Positions 16,719-25,472 of a stretch of DNA of 64,000 nucleotides are shown piece by piece. Source of the stretch: Neobacillus massiliamazoniensis (GTDB lineage: Bacteria; Bacillota; Bacilli; Bacillales; Cytobacillaceae); the NCBI RefSeq assembly GCF_001048695.1, contig NZ_CVRB01000007.1, positions 98,700-162,699 of the forward strand, given 5' to 3'. The first letter of the stretch is position 1, and each line of letters starts with the position of its first letter. A model generated the notes under the pieces. That model did no database searches. It was not told where the DNA came from and saw nothing but the letters and a program-made list of their open reading frames with translations. The position numbers were made by a program, and so were the translations under genes.

Positions 16719-17009
16719 TATTGATTTGAAATAAAGTTTGATCAAAAAAAATCACAAACCCATATTTTATGGTAAATAAGAAGAACCTATTTTGAAAAAA
16801 AGATTAATCAAAATAGGCTCTTTCTTTGTGAAGTATTGTTCAATTTTTATTAAAAAGTTTAATCATTTCCTATCTATGTTGCTCCACAATCGCGCCCTAT
16901 AATGGAATAACAAATATTCCTAAAATAGATTATAGCTTGTTGAACTAACGACCGCCGTTAGCTGGATAAGTTAGTGAACAAAAAAGCACCCATTTTTCAT
17001 GAGCGCCCC

Positions 17010-17093
17010 TTATGCTTTCTTCTTTTTACCAAATAGACCTATTGCAACTGCCGTTCCAACGGCTACCGCAAACCAAGCTGCGAAACTCACCAT
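17010..17093 (-). CDS. 27-residue single-helix membrane peptide
   Basis: The frame MVSFAAWFAVAVGTAVAIGL, FGKKKKA has one hydrophobic helix and a basic tail. AAGGCGGTGG lies just upstream of the ATG at 17093. It is too short for automatic callers. Size and layout resemble small stress or toxin-type membrane peptides, but nothing identifies it. It is the only candidate gene of the 743-bp element. Confidence 0.45.
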   Translation of the reverse strand: MVSFAAWFAVAVGTAVAIGLFGKKKKA

Positions 17094-17362
17094 TTCCACC
17101 GCCTTCTCATAGTTTAAACATTTATACCTATCTAAGATATGCAGATTTCAAAAATTAAGACCGCCTTTTTTTATTTCTTCGACCGCCGTTAGTTTGAGTA
17201 CAATCTTTCACAAACACCATAATGTCATTACATAGGTATTCAATTTTTCTTGATTTTCTTCCTCCATTAAATGGCCCTTAAATGGAACAACTTATTGTCA
17301 CTCAACAGTTCCTTAAACGATTTTTCAATTCAGATGTTCTTTTCCTTTTCACTATAAAAACA

Positions 17363-17390
17363 CCCCTTTAGACGAACATGTCTAAAGGGG
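17363..17390 (-). terminator. Strong terminator in the mini-element's right arm
   Basis: CCCCTTTAGAC pairs perfectly with GTCTAAAGGGG around GAACAT. The minus strand continues TGTTTTTATA, so it stops transcription arriving from the glmS direction. Confidence 0.8.
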
Positions 17391-17466
17391 AAAAGCTTCG
17401 TAACTTTCTTATAAACATCGCGACTTTCTTTAAAACATCGCAACTTTCTTTCAAATCTACAACAAG

Positions 17467-17594
17467 TGTTCAAGTACATTAAAGATATATAGTAAACATC
17501 GCTCCAAACCCAGGTTTTACGATACTATCATTTTTTGTAAGTGCATTAAAGATGTATAGTACCAATTTTCACCAGTTTTTATGGTTGTATAGTG
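17467..17594 (+). repeat. Left-end TnsB-type sites (three, spaced)
   Basis: Sites at 17474-17493 (GTACATTAAAGATATATAGT), 17537-17560 (containing GTGCATTAAAGATGTATAGT) and about 17577-17593 (weaker, TTTTATGGTTGTATAGT). Three dispersed sites is the arrangement known for the Tn7 left end. Confidence 0.8.
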
Positions 17595-17676
17595 GTCAGC
17601 TCAAGGATTGAACATATTAAAAACCTTTTATCCAATAAAATTCAGAATTAATAACTTCGCATAAAATATAGATTGA

Positions 17677-19545
17677 CTAATCACTTTTTGATTTTAAACC
17701 TAATTTCGACTGCACATATTCAATAAACCATTTTTTCGGATATTTTATAGGAATTTGTTGATAAATATCTTTTTCGCTTATCTGCTGTTCTTGCATTCCT
17801 TTTATTATCCAATCAGCCAATCGTTTAAGATAATTTGCCTTTGTCTCAATCGAGGAATTCAGTAAAGAAGTTGTATTAGGTAAACTTAACATAAACCTAG
17901 TTGTTAAATTCATCAATTCAGATATCCGTCTTTTCGTTATTCTAGTTGGTCTTTTTCCATCACTGTCCCAGTTATCAAGTAAATCTTGTACCTTTCCCAT
18001 TACTTCATTATCAAGGTTAACATCATATTTATAGTGGCTATTCTTTTTGATAATCCTAACATTTACAACAATTGAATTTATCCATACATTATCATGTTGT
18101 TTAAGCCAATGATAAGCTTGATAATTCTTAGCTATTAAATCTGTCCTCGATATATCAGGGCGGGATTTAAGTGTTTGTTCAATTTCTTTTCGAAATTTGT
18201 CTCTTTTTTTCTCCAAAGAAAAAGTCCTTTTTTGACTAACATAATTTTGCGGTAATTTCCAGCCACAATTTATATTATGTTCTACCATTACTCTTTTTAA
18301 TGCATCAATCGTTATACAAAGCTCTTCGCTAATTACTTTCAAGGTTTTTCCTTGATTTATCAATCTTAACAATTCATTTTCCCAAACATGTCCAAATTGT
18401 AACACCCTCCCCCTACTTAGTTCATCCTTTTCATCCTTGAAAGGTCCTCTCTTAGTATAAATATAGCCACAATCGCATATGAAAATGCCTACATAGATGT
18501 TTGAATTAAGATACTTAATATCTATTTCCTTTACCACTTTTTGCTTGTAATGAGTAGCAGCAGGATTCAAACAATACCAAGGTCCATCCCTAAAAGGGGC
18601 TTGAATATTTGACTTGGAAATTTCAATATTAAAAAAGTTCTCTACTGAACCGGCAAGAAATCTCATTAATAAAACATGCCTTATTGGATAATATTTTAAT
18701 TTTAATTCCTCAAAGGAAATCAATTCAAATAACCAGTGATATTTTTTATATATATGAGACAACCCTAAAATGTTCAAAAGGTCACAACTATAAAAATTGA
18801 TAAGGTCTTCTAATAACTTTTTACATTTCATCTTGCCTAAATGTAAAATGTACCCTTTTTGTTTAAGTATAAAAAAATATCTTTCACATATCGAAGAACA
18901 ATCTATTTTTTCATAATTAGAAAGTAGCCAGGATAAATCTTTTGATAAATCCCACAAAAAATTTTGTTCTCTTTCTTCAATAAAAAAACTTTGTGTAGTA
19001 GAACTATTCATGTCCTCCTTAGTAATAAAAGGTAACTCCTGTCTTGATGGATTCCTATATATTTTACTTAAAATTGTCCCATGTTTCGGGCAAACCAAAA
19101 CTCCTGGGACTTGATGAATTCTTCGGATATATGTTTCTCCATATTTCTTTATATCGTCAATAGAACAAACAGTACAATAGTATATATTGCTATCCCTATC
19201 CCATCTTAAACCCAATTTAGTTAATATTAATCCTTCATTACTATTACGCATCATTTTAAAAACATCTTGCGCAAGACTAGTCTCTAAAAAAGGTCGGTAT
19301 AATGGAAACAATGTGCAGTTTCTAATTAGATATTCTTCCGTGATACCCCAACTAGGAGGAATCCTTTTGATTATTTCATTAATTTTTGTGGGAAAATCAA
19401 TTGAAATGTTTTTTACATCTTTATAACCAAATAACTCTGTATAGGTATTTGCCCATGTGAAACTCCCGGTATGAATAAAATACCTACAAATTAAACTGTA
19501 AAGTGTTTCATCGGGTCGCATTGGCGGAAAATACGGAACCAACAA
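17677..19545 (-). CDS. TniQ/TnsD-family target-selection protein (second copy)
   Basis: About 622 residues. It starts MVPYFPPMRPDETLYSLICR, the usual TniQ N-terminus, and has a zinc-binding pattern CTVC...HQVPGVLVCPKHG near residues 125-160, typical of TniQ. The C-terminal half, with two helix-turn-helix-like stretches (LKVISEELCITIDALKRVMV), fits DNA-binding TnsD. TTG at 19545 is chosen because AGGAGG lies nine bases upstream; the frame opens further 5' without a ribosome site. It is a paralogue of the protein at 35861. Position beside the left end, TnsB-box-like leader and neighbouring small ATPase suggest a separate targeting unit. Which target it reads is unknown. Confidence 0.88.
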   Translation of the reverse strand: MLVPYFPPMRPDETLYSLICRYFIHTGSFTWANTYTELFGYKDVKNISIDFPTKINEIIKRIPPSWGITEEYLIRNCTLFPLYRPFLETSLAQDVFKMMRNSNEGLILTKLGLRWDRDSNIYYCTVCSIDDIKKYGETYIRRIHQVPGVLVCPKHGTILSKIYRNPSRQELPFITKEDMNSSTTQSFFIEEREQNFLWDLSKDLSWLLSNYEKIDCSSICERYFFILKQKGYILHLGKMKCKKLLEDLINFYSCDLLNILGLSHIYKKYHWLFELISFEELKLKYYPIRHVLLMRFLAGSVENFFNIEISKSNIQAPFRDGPWYCLNPAATHYKQKVVKEIDIKYLNSNIYVGIFICDCGYIYTKRGPFKDEKDELSRGRVLQFGHVWENELLRLINQGKTLKVISEELCITIDALKRVMVEHNINCGWKLPQNYVSQKRTFSLEKKRDKFRKEIEQTLKSRPDISRTDLIAKNYQAYHWLKQHDNVWINSIVVNVRIIKKNSHYKYDVNLDNEVMGKVQDLLDNWDSDGKRPTRITKRRISELMNLTTRFMLSLPNTTSLLNSSIETKANYLKRLADWIIKGMQEQQISEKDIYQQIPIKYPKKWFIEYVQSKLGLKSKSD

Positions 19546-19560
19546 ATAATTTTCCCTCCT

Positions 19561-19622
19561 TGTATATACTTTGTATGTACAAAATCCCAATAAACGAAAA
19601 AAATCCACGTATCCAACGGATA
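19561..19622 (-). promoter_or_regulatory. TniQ leader with TnsB-box-like sequence and small hairpin
   Basis: The minus-strand sequence GTACATACAAAGTATATACA (19580-19561) matches the left-end TnsB site at 14 of 20 positions. It lies 16 bp before the TTG start. A TATCC/GGATA hairpin (19610-19622) followed by a T-run lies just upstream. The same order occurs before tnsA (42703-42781). Confidence 0.55.
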
Positions 19623-19688
19623 GGGATTTTTCGGAAAATATTTGACTACTTATCACTCCAACATCGATACTAATAATCTAAGAATAAA

Positions 19689-20477
19689 TTAAAATGGGTT
19701 TGCGATTGATTTTGGTTTATAATACATCTTGTCATACGATGTAAATATATGCTTTCTCGTAATATTAGAGTCTTGGTTTGTTCTAGCCATATTTGCCGCT
19801 CCAGAAATTAGTTTCATCAATTGTGCAAAATTTCCTTCAGTAACAATAAAAATCTCATTACTCAAATTACTCAAATTTGACGGCTTTTTAAATTCTAACT
19901 TTTTTTCAACATCCATTAATATCGACTTAAATGTTGCCACATCTTTCTTTGTTTTGTAGGATAATTGATTGAAATAAAGACTATTATCGAACTTTACATT
20001 TAATACCTTAGATGAATTAATATTTGGCAAGCCAACAATTACCAAAGAGGTACCTGTCCTTATAAGTATTTCTTTTAAGATGTAAATAATATCGTTAATA
20101 GGATTACCTCTTTCCACTAAAACTTGAAAATCATCAAGTACAATCATTTTGATTCCTGCATTTATTATAAATTCAACTAATCTTTCTATCTTCTTAAGAT
20201 GAGAAGTCCTATCAGCATACCGAGTATCTCCAACCGCTCTTAGTAAAATTCTTAAAAGACCACCTTTATTTACCGGTTTTGAAAATCGGGCAAATAGTGT
20301 TGCTCTTGAAGTATCTATCTTTTCTAACTGATTAATACTCCCATCGATTAAAGTGGATTTCCCAACACCTGATTCTCCTGTTATTAATAAAGTGGTTCCC
20401 GAATGTGAATAACAATACTCAATTAATTCGATACCTTTATTAAAGGATTCATGTTCAATTAATATTTTATCCTTCAT
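19689..20477 (-). CDS. TniB/TnsC-like AAA+ ATPase (small form)
   Basis: A 262-residue AAA+ protein with Walker A LLITGESGVGKST (near residue 30), Walker B KMIVLDDFQ (near 110), and sensor-1 VIVGLPN (near 145). The size fits TniB or the short TnsC of Tn5053-like and CRISPR-associated transposons, not the 543-residue TnsC encoded at 38008. Such ATPases bridge a TniQ protein to the DDE transposase. GGAGGCG lies nine bases before the ATG. It is immediately upstream of tniQ in the same direction, so the pair is probably functional together; the neighbouring transposase pieces are broken. Confidence 0.85.
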   Translation of the reverse strand: MKDKILIEHESFNKGIELIEYCYSHSGTTLLITGESGVGKSTLIDGSINQLEKIDTSRATLFARFSKPVNKGGLLRILLRAVGDTRYADRTSHLKKIERLVEFIINAGIKMIVLDDFQVLVERGNPINDIIYILKEILIRTGTSLVIVGLPNINSSKVLNVKFDNSLYFNQLSYKTKKDVATFKSILMDVEKKLEFKKPSNLSNLSNEIFIVTEGNFAQLMKLISGAANMARTNQDSNITRKHIFTSYDKMYYKPKSIANPF

Positions 20478-20608
20478 CTAATAAACGCCTCCACTATACT
20501 TTTTTAAAGCCCTTTCTATCTCCTCCCTTAATGAATGGTTAATGTATGGGCAATATTCCCATTTCTATCTCCAATGAGTTCTTGTTTCCAAGAGCTTAAT
20601 ATATTGAA

Positions 20609-20863
20609 CTAATGTTCATTCTGAACAGTTATCTTTTTCTCTAGTGTATATTTATTCCATTCTGTATCCATCTTGCTATGTGTCAAATTGTCTTTTGGTG
20701 AAAGAGGTTCTAAGTGCAAATGAAAATCAAGAATAATCCCATTATCATCAAACATAAAGGTAATCCAAGGTTGCCCCTTTAAGCCTTTCGTTGATTCGTC
20801 AATTAAAAAAATATCCCATTTTGTATGGTCAATTTCAAAAATGGAAATCTCTTTTTTGCTCAT
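20609..20863 (-). pseudogene. Truncated TniA/TnsB catalytic-core copy (1)
   Basis: About 84 residues starting MSKKEISIFEIDHTKWDIFL and continuing QPWITFMFDDNGIILDFHLH. This is the first part of an rve integrase core (IDHT first catalytic Asp, GxPWIT, FHLHLEPLSP), then it loses similarity. AGGTGGTG precedes the ATG, so a short product may be made. It lacks the second Asp and the Glu. Confidence 0.6.
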
Positions 20864-21128
20864 TAAAAGCACCACCTAATTAATTTGTAATTTTAATAAA
20901 TATCAAAAATTAATAATCCATTTGAAAACAATAGAATTGATAGCCAAAATTCCATGTAAGGGGGATTTTTCACGCAATTCTCTTTTATTTCCGGGATTTT
21001 TCCTTTTCTATCATTAAAAACTTTTAGGTACTCCGCGTAAGGGCATCATATCTATTAAAGAAAATACTCTTTGAAATATATCTATGGTAATTTTATACTC
21101 TAAATTATCCCGAATGGATTTGTCATAA

Positions 21129-21245
21129 GGAGGTTTAATACTTAGGTGAAACCAAGTGGATACTTTTTCTTAGAGGCATAGGAAATCAATGATTATCTAA
21201 AGAGGAAGATAGCGTCAACAACAAAACATCTAGGTGTATTTAATC
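21129..21245 (-). pseudogene. Degenerate TniA/TnsB core fragment (2)
   Basis: The minus strand shows CFVVDAIFLFR, a stop, then YASKKKYPLGF and a stop. It aligns with FVVDDFTLQPLGR and HSNSKYPLGYHLSFEPPS of the neighbouring protein at 21299. There are several stops and no start. It explains part of the 20880-21298 gap. Confidence 0.5.
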
Positions 21246-21298
21246 AACATGTGTAAGTACATCAAAATTTCTAATACATAAAAATTCCCCCTAAAAAA

Positions 21299-22270
21299 TT
21301 AGAGTTTATTCAATGTAATGCCTGGAATTTTATATTTACATTCGGTGTTGCTTTTATCAAAATAATCATTTAATGTCTCTTCCAAATCCCTTTTTCCCCT
21401 TCCTATCGCACGATTTATAAACCTATGAGATTGGATAGAAAGAGGCTTTGAGTATGAGGAGTTTATACAAGGAACCTCAATGTAATCATGTGTAATTGAA
21501 TGGTCATACACGTAAACATTGGATAAATCCTCTGGATTGTATTTCAATTCAACTAAAATATCATAATTCCCACTTTGTAGATTATATAAGTCCTGAAGTT
21601 CTTTCGAATTATAAGTTAAATTGGCAACCCTAATGCCATCTCCTTTAACCTTCCTTCTTCCTGTATATCCAAACAAGACAGCTACTTGTTTAGGAGACAG
21701 CTGTTTTAAGCTTTTTGTAACAATCCATCCTTCCCTTATACATTTTTCAAACTCTTGTAGTTGTTCTGTATTGTCATCGATTATCCATGTATGTATTGCT
21801 TCATGAAGATTTCTAAGTTTTAAAGCCCCATTTTCTAACACAAACTTTTTTATTCGGTTTAATAACTTTTCAATATCTACTTTACTAATTGTATTTGAAA
21901 AACGAGGAATATACTCAAGCGCTATACTGAGCTGAGAACAGGCATCCTCGAAATGTTTATTATACATGTGACCATTATCAAGGATTAGATTCAAGGGGAT
22001 TCCGGAAGATAACCACTCATTCTCAATTCCAGGATATATATCTTTAACATAGCTTTTTGGCAAAATTGCATGTTTTAATGCAGCCAATGCTGTATGGCAT
22101 GAAGGAGGTTCAAAACTTAGATGATAGCCTAGGGGGTATTTTGAATTACTGTGCAAAATATAAGTCAACCAGGTGCGACCTAATGGTTGTAAGGTAAAAT
22201 CATCAACAACAAATACATCTAACAATGTGTATCCAACTTGCGCTGTTCCACCCAGTTTTTCTAAAGCCAT
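21299..22270 (-). CDS. Transposase-like protein lacking the first catalytic Asp (TniA/TnsB-derived)
   Basis: A 323-residue protein covering an rve core and part of the C-terminal beta-barrel region. VGYTLLDVFVVDDFTLQPLG corresponds to the usual IDHTLLDVFVVDD..., but the first catalytic Asp-His is Gly-Tyr. The second Asp is kept in LNLILDNGHMYNKHFEDAC. The Glu helix is altered (SNTISKVDIEKLLNR in place of a KGxVERF pattern). The whole N-terminal helix-turn-helix region of a normal ~600-700 residue TniA/TnsB is absent. Translation has its own start (ATG 22270 after GGAAGGGG). It is probably inactive as a transposase; it could be a decaying gene or a repurposed DNA or ATPase partner. Confidence 0.75.
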   Translation of the reverse strand: MALEKLGGTAQVGYTLLDVFVVDDFTLQPLGRTWLTYILHSNSKYPLGYHLSFEPPSCHTALAALKHAILPKSYVKDIYPGIENEWLSSGIPLNLILDNGHMYNKHFEDACSQLSIALEYIPRFSNTISKVDIEKLLNRIKKFVLENGALKLRNLHEAIHTWIIDDNTEQLQEFEKCIREGWIVTKSLKQLSPKQVAVLFGYTGRRKVKGDGIRVANLTYNSKELQDLYNLQSGNYDILVELKYNPEDLSNVYVYDHSITHDYIEVPCINSSYSKPLSIQSHRFINRAIGRGKRDLEETLNDYFDKSNTECKYKIPGITLNKL

Positions 22271-22367
22271 AAATAATTCCCCTTCCATATTAAAATTTCA
22301 TTAATAAATATATCATTAATTCATTATTGTGTAAATATTTACAATAAAATAAAAAAGATTGTAATCC

Positions 22368-23489
22368 CTACAAAGAAATTACAATCTTTTCTTCTATATT
22401 ATTAAATTCATTTTCACTTAAAGAATGTAAATCCATTTGATTTAAAAAATCGATTGGCGTTTTTTCATCAATATAAAATGAATAGAGAATAATATCTTTA
22501 ATCAATGCTTTATTAAAAGACTGGGTAATAAAAATCCCTTTGGGATAAAAACCTTTTCTCCCTTTTAATAAATGAAGGAAATAATCTGGCTTAACTGCAA
22601 CAAAAAGAAATACCTTTTGATTTCCTTTAAAATCAATAATAACCTCTACTTTTGCAATACCATTAGTAAGAGCATCTTCATGGATAACGTTAATATCCAT
22701 CCTAATATGTTTATCCACTGTATATTCAAGTGTAGTTTTTACCGGTTCCTCCTGAATAGATTGGAACCCAGACAACTTTCCTGGTGTAATTGGACTAACT
22801 AACATCGCTTTCCCGCTATAAACTTTAAATAAATGAAAGATATATCTTTTATCCAATTTTCCACTTTTATTGCTAATAAAAAGATATTCACTCTGAGAGT
22901 AATGTTTATAATTTCTTTCTTGAATATACCCTTCTAATATCGACCTTACTTCATTGTCAAGGTGGTAAATTTTCTTTTGATTCTTCTGAGTAATTACGGA
23001 AATAACCCCATTACTGTAATCCTTTAATTTCATATCGACAATATCTGATATTAGCAAATTGGTTTTCATTAAAAGTATTATTAAAGTTAAATCCCGCTTA
23101 TTTCGTCCCTTTCTAACAGCAGCCAAAAACTTCTCAACATCGAAAGATGAGACTTTCTCCTCTTCCTCCTTAACGGGGGCATCGGGTTCTACTCGATGAC
23201 TACGTTCTAAAACAATGTTATCTTGAAATCCCTTGTTTACAAGAAATTGATTAAACTTTTTTAAGCCGGTCATTTTAGAATTAATGGTTGCAGCAGGTAT
23301 TTTATCAAGCTCCATACTTAACCCATACATATTTACTGCTTCTTTTTCTAATTTTGTAAATTCACCAAAGTGGTGGTCATTAAAATATTTTAGGAAGTGC
23401 CGAACTGAAACCATATATACCTCTGAAGAGGCATTGGTTAATTTTTGCTCTTTTAATAGCCACTCCTTAAATTCATAAATTATATTCAA
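22368..23489 (-). CDS. Tyrosine-recombinase-like protein with replaced catalytic residues
   Basis: A 373-residue protein. Residues 1-90 form a SAM-like core-binding domain (FKEWLLKEQKLTNASSEVYM). A degenerate catalytic domain follows to about 235: LLMKTNLLISDIVDMKLKDY aligns with the GLRISEL box but lacks its Arg, and SPITPGKLSG aligns with the HxLR box but lacks His and Arg. The last ~135 residues are an unrelated strand-rich domain, and no catalytic Tyr motif is recognisable. Start TTG at 23489 with AGAGGTG seven bases upstream. Likely a non-catalytic DNA-binding protein. Confidence 0.7.
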   Translation of the reverse strand: MNIIYEFKEWLLKEQKLTNASSEVYMVSVRHFLKYFNDHHFGEFTKLEKEAVNMYGLSMELDKIPAATINSKMTGLKKFNQFLVNKGFQDNIVLERSHRVEPDAPVKEEEEKVSSFDVEKFLAAVRKGRNKRDLTLIILLMKTNLLISDIVDMKLKDYSNGVISVITQKNQKKIYHLDNEVRSILEGYIQERNYKHYSQSEYLFISNKSGKLDKRYIFHLFKVYSGKAMLVSPITPGKLSGFQSIQEEPVKTTLEYTVDKHIRMDINVIHEDALTNGIAKVEVIIDFKGNQKVFLFVAVKPDYFLHLLKGRKGFYPKGIFITQSFNKALIKDIILYSFYIDEKTPIDFLNQMDLHSLSENEFNNIEEKIVISL

Positions 23490-23690
23490 AAGCTTTCACC
23501 TCTAAAATTCCACATGATTTCAATATATTGCTTTTATTCTAAAGTAAAGATTTTTAATTCCTTTTTCAAGTTAATAAAAACAAGAACAATAATTAAAATG
23601 GAAAATATTTCATCGAATAAAAGATTTTTATTACATCATAATACAAACATACGTTTGAAGCTGATTTAAATACTGAAAGGAAGCCAAGGA

Positions 23691-23897
23691 ATGAATTATA
23701 TTGAAATCCCACTAACCAAGTGCAGAATTTTTTTAACGGAAAAAGAATTAGTTGGTTTATTAAGTAAAGATGTAGAATTATACAAGGAAAGCCTCAAAAG
23801 AGGTAAAGCTTTTATTCGAAGTAAGAAGCAACAACAGCGGGAAGTTGAAACTTTTGTTCAGCATAAAGCATCTAATTTCAGAAAGAACATTGATTAA
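23691..23897 (+). CDS. Small charged protein, unknown
   Basis: 68 residues (MNYIEIPLTKCRIFLTEKEL...), helical and very basic in the second half (KESLKRGKAFIRSKKQQQRE). AAGGAAGCCAAGG precedes the ATG. Seventeen bases separate it from the next small gene, so they form a plus-strand pair. No family is recognised. Confidence 0.5.
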   Translation: MNYIEIPLTKCRIFLTEKELVGLLSKDVELYKESLKRGKAFIRSKKQQQREVETFVQHKASNFRKNID

Positions 23898-23914
23898 TTT
23901 AAGGAGAGAAAGAA

Positions 23915-24157
23915 ATGGATTCTTTTAAAATCGGCACTTGGTTCTCGTATAAAAAGCTAAAATGGGAAACAAACCTTGAATGGTGCAGCGAGGAGGTAAT
24001 AAGAAAAACTGGATTATCAAGAGAGAGACTTAAGAAAGTGTGCTTGAAGTTTTGCACGAAAATAAAATTATCGATTAGACAAACAAAATCAATGTTGATG
24101 GCAGTTGCCCCGAATATTACTGTTTTAACCAAAATGACCTTAACCGGGAATGTTTAA
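23915..24157 (+). CDS. Small protein, unknown, paired with 23691
   Basis: 80 residues (MDSFKIGTWFSYKKLKWETN...). The sequence EEVIRKTGLSRERLKKVCLK looks like a helix-turn-helix, followed by a basic segment and TVLTKMTLTGNV. AAGGAG lies nine bases before the ATG. It could be a small DNA-binding protein. The last ~20 residues look less natural and may follow a frame disturbance. Confidence 0.45.
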   Translation: MDSFKIGTWFSYKKLKWETNLEWCSEEVIRKTGLSRERLKKVCLKFCTKIKLSIRQTKSMLMAVAPNITVLTKMTLTGNV

Positions 24158-24219
24158 ATGTTTGCTAATAGACGTTAGATATATTAATTATTACTTATTG
24201 GGAATAGGGGAAGCTAACC

Positions 24220-24303
24220 TTAAAGCGATTTTTCAGCATTATCACGTTCGGGCTGAAGATAAGCAGCAGTCCATTTGATTTTCCCTCGGTCACGTATTGT
24301 CAT
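24220..24303 (-). pseudogene. YolD-like protein, N-terminal fragment
   Basis: MTIRDRGKIKWTAAYLQPER then DNAEKSL and a stop. The RDRGxIKWTxxxLxPE start is the YolD-family signature; normal members are about 100 residues. The remainder is missing. Confidence 0.5.
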
Positions 24304-24435
24304 CGTAATCACTTTGGTATCATTAAACACGAACGTACGCTCTTCAAATAGTTAAAAAGAGATAGACCACTTATTTTCGGTCTTTAATTTTCGTTTTCTA
24401 CTTAAGCACCCAGTTAATGAATAATACTCTATCCC

Positions 24436-24567
24436 TTATTCTTCTGATAAATCCAGTAATTCATCATCTTGATTAAGTTCCGGGTTCACACGGTTTTCAA
24501 GAATTCGATATTCCTCCTCTGTTAATCCAGTTTGAGAAATATCATGAGAAACAGTCAGTTTCCTCAT
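24436..24567 (-). CDS. Possible 43-residue acidic protein
   Basis: MRKLTVSHDISQTGLTEEEY then RILENRVNPELNQDDELLDL, SEE. The ribosome site is weak (TAGAGA). It precedes the YolD-like fragment on the same strand, which recalls YolD-UvrX type clusters, but the family is not recognised and it may be a remnant. Confidence 0.35.
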   Translation of the reverse strand: MRKLTVSHDISQTGLTEEEYRILENRVNPELNQDDELLDLSEE

Positions 24568-25037
24568 TCTCTATTTAAGTTTTGTTCAGCATCTATAATT
24601 GCACCACCCGACTAATATATTTTCTTCATTATTTTTTATTGTATTATCGACCATTAATTTCTTTTAAATTGGCTATGTTTAAAAGCTAATTAATATGGGC
24701 ATACTTCTAATGTTTTGACTCAAAATAAAAAGGTTTTTTAAAACTAATACAAAAAAATGTGTTAAAAAGGTCTTGAAAATTCAATAACATAGTAGATATA
24801 ATAATCAAGTTGCCTTTTTTAAGGAAAAATGCTTGATTCCACTTCCGAAGAATGATATTCTTTTTTTAGAACTTAAGATTTTACCTAGTAAAAGTTACAT
24901 TTTCACCTTCCACAGTGGAGTATTACCAACTATAATTTTTGTCTCAGTAAATAAAAATATTTTTGGCTTACTAAGTAAAAGTTTAAGTAGACAAGCATTT
25001 TATTTTCTTTTTCATCATATGATGGAGATTAGATAAA

Positions 25038-25077
25038 AATCACTCCCCAGTGGTTTGGAGAGTGATTCGGGTTTTTT
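25038..25077. terminator. Bidirectional terminator
   Basis: AATCACTC pairs with GAGTGATT, followed by CGGGTTTTTT on the plus strand and by TTTTTATC on the minus strand. It ends the minus-strand pair at 25095-25579. Confidence 0.7.
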
Positions 25078-25094
25078 CGGTTGTGGCGACCTAA

Positions 25095-25472
25095 TTAACC
25101 CTTGAGATTTCGTTCGTCTAATACTTCGCGAATTGCTTGTTTTGTTTTTTCGTATTTTTTCTTTCTTCGTTCAGCTGTGGTTAGCTGAATTTTTCTTTTT
25201 ATCGGCACATATGCCAGATTTGCTATAAAATAAAGTACGAATAGCAAGCAACAAATCCATAGTGGCATATGAAACACTAAAAACCAGATAATTGCTGATA
25301 CAACAAATGGACCAAAAGACCTGTGCAATACGAAGAATTTTACAAAATCTGAAATGCTTGTCTTAGAAGATAAAATTTCGTTATCGATTGCCTTTTTAGT
25401 GTCTGCGTATAACTCATATGCAGCACTACCAAAAAACATTGTAACAACTAACAGAAATGCAGCGACCGTCAT
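25095..25472 (-). CDS. Small membrane protein, unknown
   Basis: 125 residues: an N-terminal hydrophobic helix (AAFLLVVTMFFGSAAYELY), a second hydrophobic pair (SAIIWFLVFHMPLWICCLLF, VLYFIANLAYVP), then a basic, charged tail (KIQLTTAERRKKKYEKTKQA). GGAGGTGA precedes the ATG. Its ATG overlaps the stop of a 36-residue upstream frame, suggesting coupled translation. No family is recognised; phage- or plasmid-derived is possible. Confidence 0.6.
   Translation of the reverse strand: MTVAAFLLVVTMFFGSAAYELYADTKKAIDNEILSSKTSISDFVKFFVLHRSFGPFVVSAIIWFLVFHMPLWICCLLFVLYFIANLAYVPIKRKIQLTTAERRKKKYEKTKQAIREVLDERNLKG

Larger units (their letters stand above)
16719..17461. mobile_element. 743-bp mini-element (Tn7-type ends only)
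   Basis: The left end TATTGATTTGAAATAAAGTT (16719) pairs with a right end which, reverse-complemented, begins TGTAGATTTGAAAGAAAGTT. The right arm shows three ACTTTCTT-type repeats spaced about 20 bp (17403, 17423, 17443). ACAAG flanks both sides (16714-16718, 17462-17466). There is no transposase. The only content I can support is a tiny membrane-peptide ORF and a terminator. Confidence 0.6.

Noticed and set aside
17401..17460. The ACTTTCTT-type repeats as a CRISPR array
   Set aside because: Only three short, imperfect 20-bp repeats abutting ACAAG, with no spacers; they fit transposase-binding sites in a right end. No CRISPR array was seen in the window.
24833..25036. 67-residue plus-strand frame
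   Set aside because: The ATG with the only good upstream AAGGA is in another frame and stops after eight codons. The hydrophobic product is likely chance in AT-rich DNA.
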